From: CAZMJG01 sp964576365
Lineage (GTDB): Bacteria; Patescibacteriota; Microgenomatia; UBA1406; GWC2-37-13
DNA length: 23,814 nt
Assembly (NCBI GenBank): GCA_964576365.1
Contig: CAZNUT010000019.1
Location: 1-23,814 of the forward strand
Direction of reading: 5' to 3'
Part shown: piece after piece, positions 21,483 through 23,814 of the stretch
Position numbering within the stretch: the stretch's first letter is position 1
Layout: the number at the start of each line of letters is the position of its first letter
The notes under the pieces: generated by a model
What the model saw: only the letters and a program-made list of their open reading frames with translations
Told to the model about the DNA's origin: nothing
Databases searched by the model: none
Position numbers and translations under genes: made by a program

Positions 21483-22103
21483 TTATTTCACCAATTTCAG
21501 TGTTGATAATACCGCATCGACTTCTTGCTGGTACCCTTTTTTTTCTGGATCGCTCACCGCGTATGTGATAACAAGAGCATAAGGAGAGCTTACGTCCTTC
21601 TGAAGGATGATATTTTGCGAAATTCCCAAACCGCGAAGAGTGTATCGAAAACCTGTATATGTGTTCATGACTATCGCCTTTTTTGCATCTATGATCTCCG
21701 ATGTGCCATCTGCAGTTGCTTCTTTGATGCGCGTATCCACGAGTACTTCCAATGATTTACCTTGCAAATCAACAGATTCAAATACCACGAGAGCGCCGTC
21801 AGACATCTCACTTTGTGGTCGTTCTGTATTCCCGGTTTTATAAATACGCACGTGGTCGAGGTCTTGAGCATCTAATACATAATCGTTGGGATAAAGAACT
21901 GAATAAACACCTTTTGAGTCAAGATAACTACTTCCACTTGACCCCAGATCTTTTTGAGGAGTAGGAGTATAAGTAGGAGAAACTGCAATTGATGTGACAG
22001 GAGTTACTCGCGCAGTGGATGAATTACTTCTTTCTTTCTCCCCAAACAGAAAAACCGCCCCCATAAATACAATGATTAGTACTATCGCTAAAATGATTCT
22101 CAT
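21483..22103 (-). CDS. N-terminally membrane-anchored hypothetical protein (206 aa)
   Basis: A strongly hydrophobic N-terminus (MRIILAIVLIIVFMGAVFLF) followed by charged residues makes a signal anchor; no lipobox Cys is seen. Residues 25-55 are Ser/Thr/Pro-rich (a linker). Residues 60-206 look like one alpha/beta domain exposed outside the membrane (GVYSVLYPNDYVLDAQD, LEVLVDTRIKEATADG, ALVITYAVSDPEKKG, and a last helix VDAVLSTLKLVK). This layout resembles the PsbP-like or other small surface domains often annotated as hypothetical in Patescibacteria and Gram-positive bacteria, but I cannot assign one firmly. A TAGTAT box ends 6 nt before the ATG. Confidence 0.7.
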   Translation of the reverse strand: MRIILAIVLIIVFMGAVFLFGEKERSNSSTARVTPVTSIAVSPTYTPTPQKDLGSSGSSYLDSKGVYSVLYPNDYVLDAQDLDHVRIYKTGNTERPQSEMSDGALVVFESVDLQGKSLEVLVDTRIKEATADGTSEIIDAKKAIVMNTYTGFRYTLRGLGISQNIILQKDVSSPYALVITYAVSDPEKKGYQQEVDAVLSTLKLVK

Positions 22104-22109
22104 ACGTCT

Positions 22110-22115
22110 ATACTA
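22110..22115 (-). promoter_or_regulatory. Putative -10 box (TAGTAT) for the anchored 206-aa gene
   Basis: TAGTAT on the minus strand ends 6 nt before the ATG at 22103. It is a weaker match than the other boxes but keeps the same spacing. Confidence 0.35.
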
Positions 22116-22191
22116 GTCAATGAATATGAAAATGGGGTAAGAAATATAACTGGAGATATGGCTGCTTTTTTAGAAAGCGATAGAACCATGA

Positions 22192-22827
22192 TTACTTTAT
22201 AGCTTTTGCCACGACTTGTACAAATGCAGAATTATGGCCATACAAATCCCCTTTTACCTCTGTAATTTTATCTATCCGGAAATTCTTTTCCAAAAGCGAT
22301 CTCGCATATTCTTCACTAAAAAAATGTCTGATATGGCCACCATTGTCAAACATATCCTTCTCAATCTCTGTTCCCTGACCATACAGTGGATCTTTAGGAG
22401 ATCTGCAAAGAAAACAAAAGAAACCGTTATTTTTCAAAACTCTATGTATTTCCTGAAATACGTTTTGAGTTTTTTGATGAGTAAAATACTGTACTGATAG
22501 ACGTGCGTACACTACATCAAATTCGTTATCGTGAAAATCCATTTTTTCACCCGTATTTACTACTTTAAAAGTTAAATGAGGAGTATTTTTATACCTGTCA
22601 GAATTTTTCTGAACGGCAACTACTGAAAAATCTGTCGCGGTGACTATGTGCCCTGCGCTCGCAAATCCGAGCGAATCATTTCCAGCGCCACAGCCTAATT
22701 CCAAAATTTTGGAAACGGGAGGAATAACTTTTATTACTTCTTCTGCAAAATGGGTTGGTTTATCGGAATATAAATCGAGATCATCGTTATCATGAAGTTT
22801 ATCCCAATGTTGTTTTTGATTACTCAT
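22192..22827 (-). CDS. Class I SAM-dependent methyltransferase (211 aa)
   Basis: The Rossmann-type SAM-binding motif I is ILELGCGAGNDSLGFA (41-56). It is followed by the acidic residue of motif II in TATDFS (D66), the motif IV-like NEFDVVYARLSVQYF, and the post-motif EIHRVLKNNGFFCF typical of Methyltransf_11/25-type enzymes. The start HWDKLHDNDD followed by SDKPTHFAEE recalls TehB- and thiopurine-methyltransferase-like small-molecule enzymes. The substrate is unknown. The C-terminal half (HIRHFFSEEYARSLLEKNF) is also family-like. The gene is intact and seems singly transcribed from an extended -10 box 5 nt before the ATG. Confidence 0.85.
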   Translation of the reverse strand: MSNQKQHWDKLHDNDDLDLYSDKPTHFAEEVIKVIPPVSKILELGCGAGNDSLGFASAGHIVTATDFSVVAVQKNSDRYKNTPHLTFKVVNTGEKMDFHDNEFDVVYARLSVQYFTHQKTQNVFQEIHRVLKNNGFFCFLCRSPKDPLYGQGTEIEKDMFDNGGHIRHFFSEEYARSLLEKNFRIDKITEVKGDLYGHNSAFVQVVAKAIK

Positions 22828-22832
22828 ATAAA

Positions 22833-22841
22833 ATTATACCA
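22833..22841 (-). promoter_or_regulatory. Extended -10 promoter (TGgTATAAT) for the methyltransferase, leaderless
   Basis: TGgTATAAT on the minus strand ends 5 nt before the ATG at 22827, so the transcript should start at the start codon. Upstream, 22842-23059 holds no recognisable gene. Confidence 0.65.
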
Positions 22842-23059
22842 GAAATATGGAAATAATTGGCCACATGACAATCTAAAAATTATAAAAGTGGGAAGCAAAT
22901 TCTTGCTTTGAACGAAAAACTGAATTAATTTGCAAGATGTTGACTCATTAACGAAGTGCTGGCATTAGTAAGCGACCTTCGAACAATTTGGCACAAAATC
23001 AGTCAATTTGATCTTGGAAAGATGCATCAATTCCTTAATCCCCATCCCGCTTCTGCTCT

Positions 23060-23674
23060 TTAATCTGTGTCAACAATTCTATATTCACTTCCCTCAACAA
23101 TAACTACTTGTTGGTCGGTTAACGTTTTCATTTCGTACCCATTATTTTGGTATGTGGCCATAATTTTTTTATACTTCTCTATGTACTTTTCTTTTCCATA
23201 GTGGGGAAGAATGACGAAATCAATTAAGTCCAGTCCTTTCTTGGATTTTAGGTTCGGAGCTTTTGAAGGATCATCCAGAAATGCGAGTGGTTCGATCGTC
23301 GGACACATGATGACTGCCCCTGCACTTGCGCCAGCATACACCACTCCATCATCCATTAATCTTTTGATCACTTTATCAAAGCCGCTTTCGTAAATTTTTT
23401 CAAGAAGATAAAAACAATTTCCCCCTGTCATATAGATGACATCAAAGCCTTCTAGTTCGTTTTGAAGTTTCTGCTCATCTGTATCTTTTATGTCAATCTG
23501 AGTCAGTTGAAAACCTAACTCATTCAATTTCTTAATATCTACTTCTACAAACCATTTATCTTTATAAGAGTCTGCCGCAGTTTGAATGAAAGCAATCTTT
23601 GTTTCCGAAGGTGGTTTTGGAAGAAGGCTTGACAATTTACCTAAACCAACAGAAGTTAAATACATTTTTCTCAT
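23060..23674 (-). CDS. Peptidase S51-family protein (dipeptidase E / cyanophycinase-like)
   Basis: 204 aa, about the size of dipeptidase E. The family marks are IAFIQTAA (27-34), the YMTGGNCFYLLE block (81-92), and the nucleophile elbow YAGASAGAVIMC with Ser117, followed by ILPHYG with His158. S51 enzymes are cytosolic serine hydrolases with a class-I glutamine amidotransferase fold. Dipeptidase E cleaves Asp-X dipeptides, while cyanophycinase cleaves beta-Asp-Arg. The sequence does not show which applies, or whether it uses another substrate. The gene is complete and has its own extended -10 box (TGaTATACT) 6 nt before the ATG. Confidence 0.86.
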   Translation of the reverse strand: MRKMYLTSVGLGKLSSLLPKPPSETKIAFIQTAADSYKDKWFVEVDIKKLNELGFQLTQIDIKDTDEQKLQNELEGFDVIYMTGGNCFYLLEKIYESGFDKVIKRLMDDGVVYAGASAGAVIMCPTIEPLAFLDDPSKAPNLKSKKGLDLIDFVILPHYGKEKYIEKYKKIMATYQNNGYEMKTLTDQQVVIVEGSEYRIVDTD

Positions 23675-23680
23675 AATTGA

Positions 23681-23689
23681 AGTATATCA
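23681..23689 (-). promoter_or_regulatory. Extended -10 promoter (TGaTATACT) for the S51 peptidase, leaderless
   Basis: TGaTATACT on the minus strand ends 6 nt before the ATG at 23674, with the expected +1 on the start codon. Confidence 0.55.
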
Positions 23690-23719
23690 AGTGAAGAAGA
23701 GTTCAATGATGGTGTGACC

Positions 23720-23800
23720 AAGATATGTCCTCCTTCGCTCTTCGAGCTTCGGCAAGATATAAGAATTTCTAATCCTCACATTCGTTCGGAAAGAAATTCT
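23720..23800. repeat. Repeat-like spacer at the right edge with AGAATTTCT / AGAAATTCT inverted pair
   Basis: Contains cctccttcgctcttcgagct and ends with agaatttct (23762-23770) and its exact reverse complement agaaattct (23792-23800) around a 21-nt loop. Each arm is followed by AAT. No coding frame is apparent. The look is that of another intergenic repeat family, cut by or close to the window edge. Confidence 0.5.
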
Positions 23801-23814
23801 AATGCAGGCCCGGA

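Noticed and set aside
22842..23059. Small minus-strand frame of about 26 codons after the S51 gene
   Set aside because: Too short, with no conserved pattern or -10 box; treated as plain spacer.

Overview
The window looks like a scaffold piece from an uncultivated bacterium, most likely a member of the Patescibacteria / Candidate Phyla Radiation. This is inference. It rests on AT-rich DNA, many lineage-orphan proteins, no recognisable Shine-Dalgarno sites, frequent start codons 5-8 nt behind a -10 box (leaderless-type promoters), dense families of short intergenic repeats that invade genes, and a 100-N scaffold gap. The standard bacterial code fits, because TGA acts as a stop. No rRNA, tRNA, CRISPR array, integrase or transposase was seen.

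Layout. (1) 1-8596: a block of proteins I cannot assign to families. On the minus strand lie a 1499-aa mostly helical protein with a Gly/Ala-rich hydrophobic patch and four copies of a ~50-aa repeat, a 112-aa protein 5 nt behind it, and a protein of at least 572 aa that runs off the left edge. Divergently, on the plus strand, lie a 463-aa tail-anchored protein and a ~94-aa protein. (2) 8694-10604: a GalT-like nucleotidylyltransferase, a four-helix-bundle (S23/IVP-type) gene bracketed by a perfect 18-bp inverted repeat, and peptidyl-tRNA hydrolase. The pth gene has no ordinary start codon and carries the same repeat family inside its reading frame. (3) 10671-13005: a GT4 glycosyltransferase, a 100-aa protein, and a signal-peptide plus multi-TM protein. 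(4) 13117-17563: a membrane-anchored GH18-type hydrolase with an in-frame repeat insertion, a 688-aa cell-surface protein with carboxypeptidase-regulatory-like domains, and a glutaredoxin-like protein with a Pro/Gln-rich tail. (5) 17754-23674: a Cys/Met-metabolism PLP enzyme, a decayed gene, a repeat-rich spacer with a MITE-like element, a class IV aminotransferase split by the N gap, a 77-aa protein, a histidine phosphatase, an N-terminally anchored protein, a SAM methyltransferase and an S51-type peptidase.

How the genes relate. Most genes look like single units with their own -10 box, so the neighbourhood is not one pathway. The two items most likely to hold undescribed biology are the orphan block at 1-8596, and the inverted-repeat-bounded four-helix-bundle cassette together with its repeat family, which appears to have reshaped pth. 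A separate repeat family has entered the GH18 gene in the same in-frame way.
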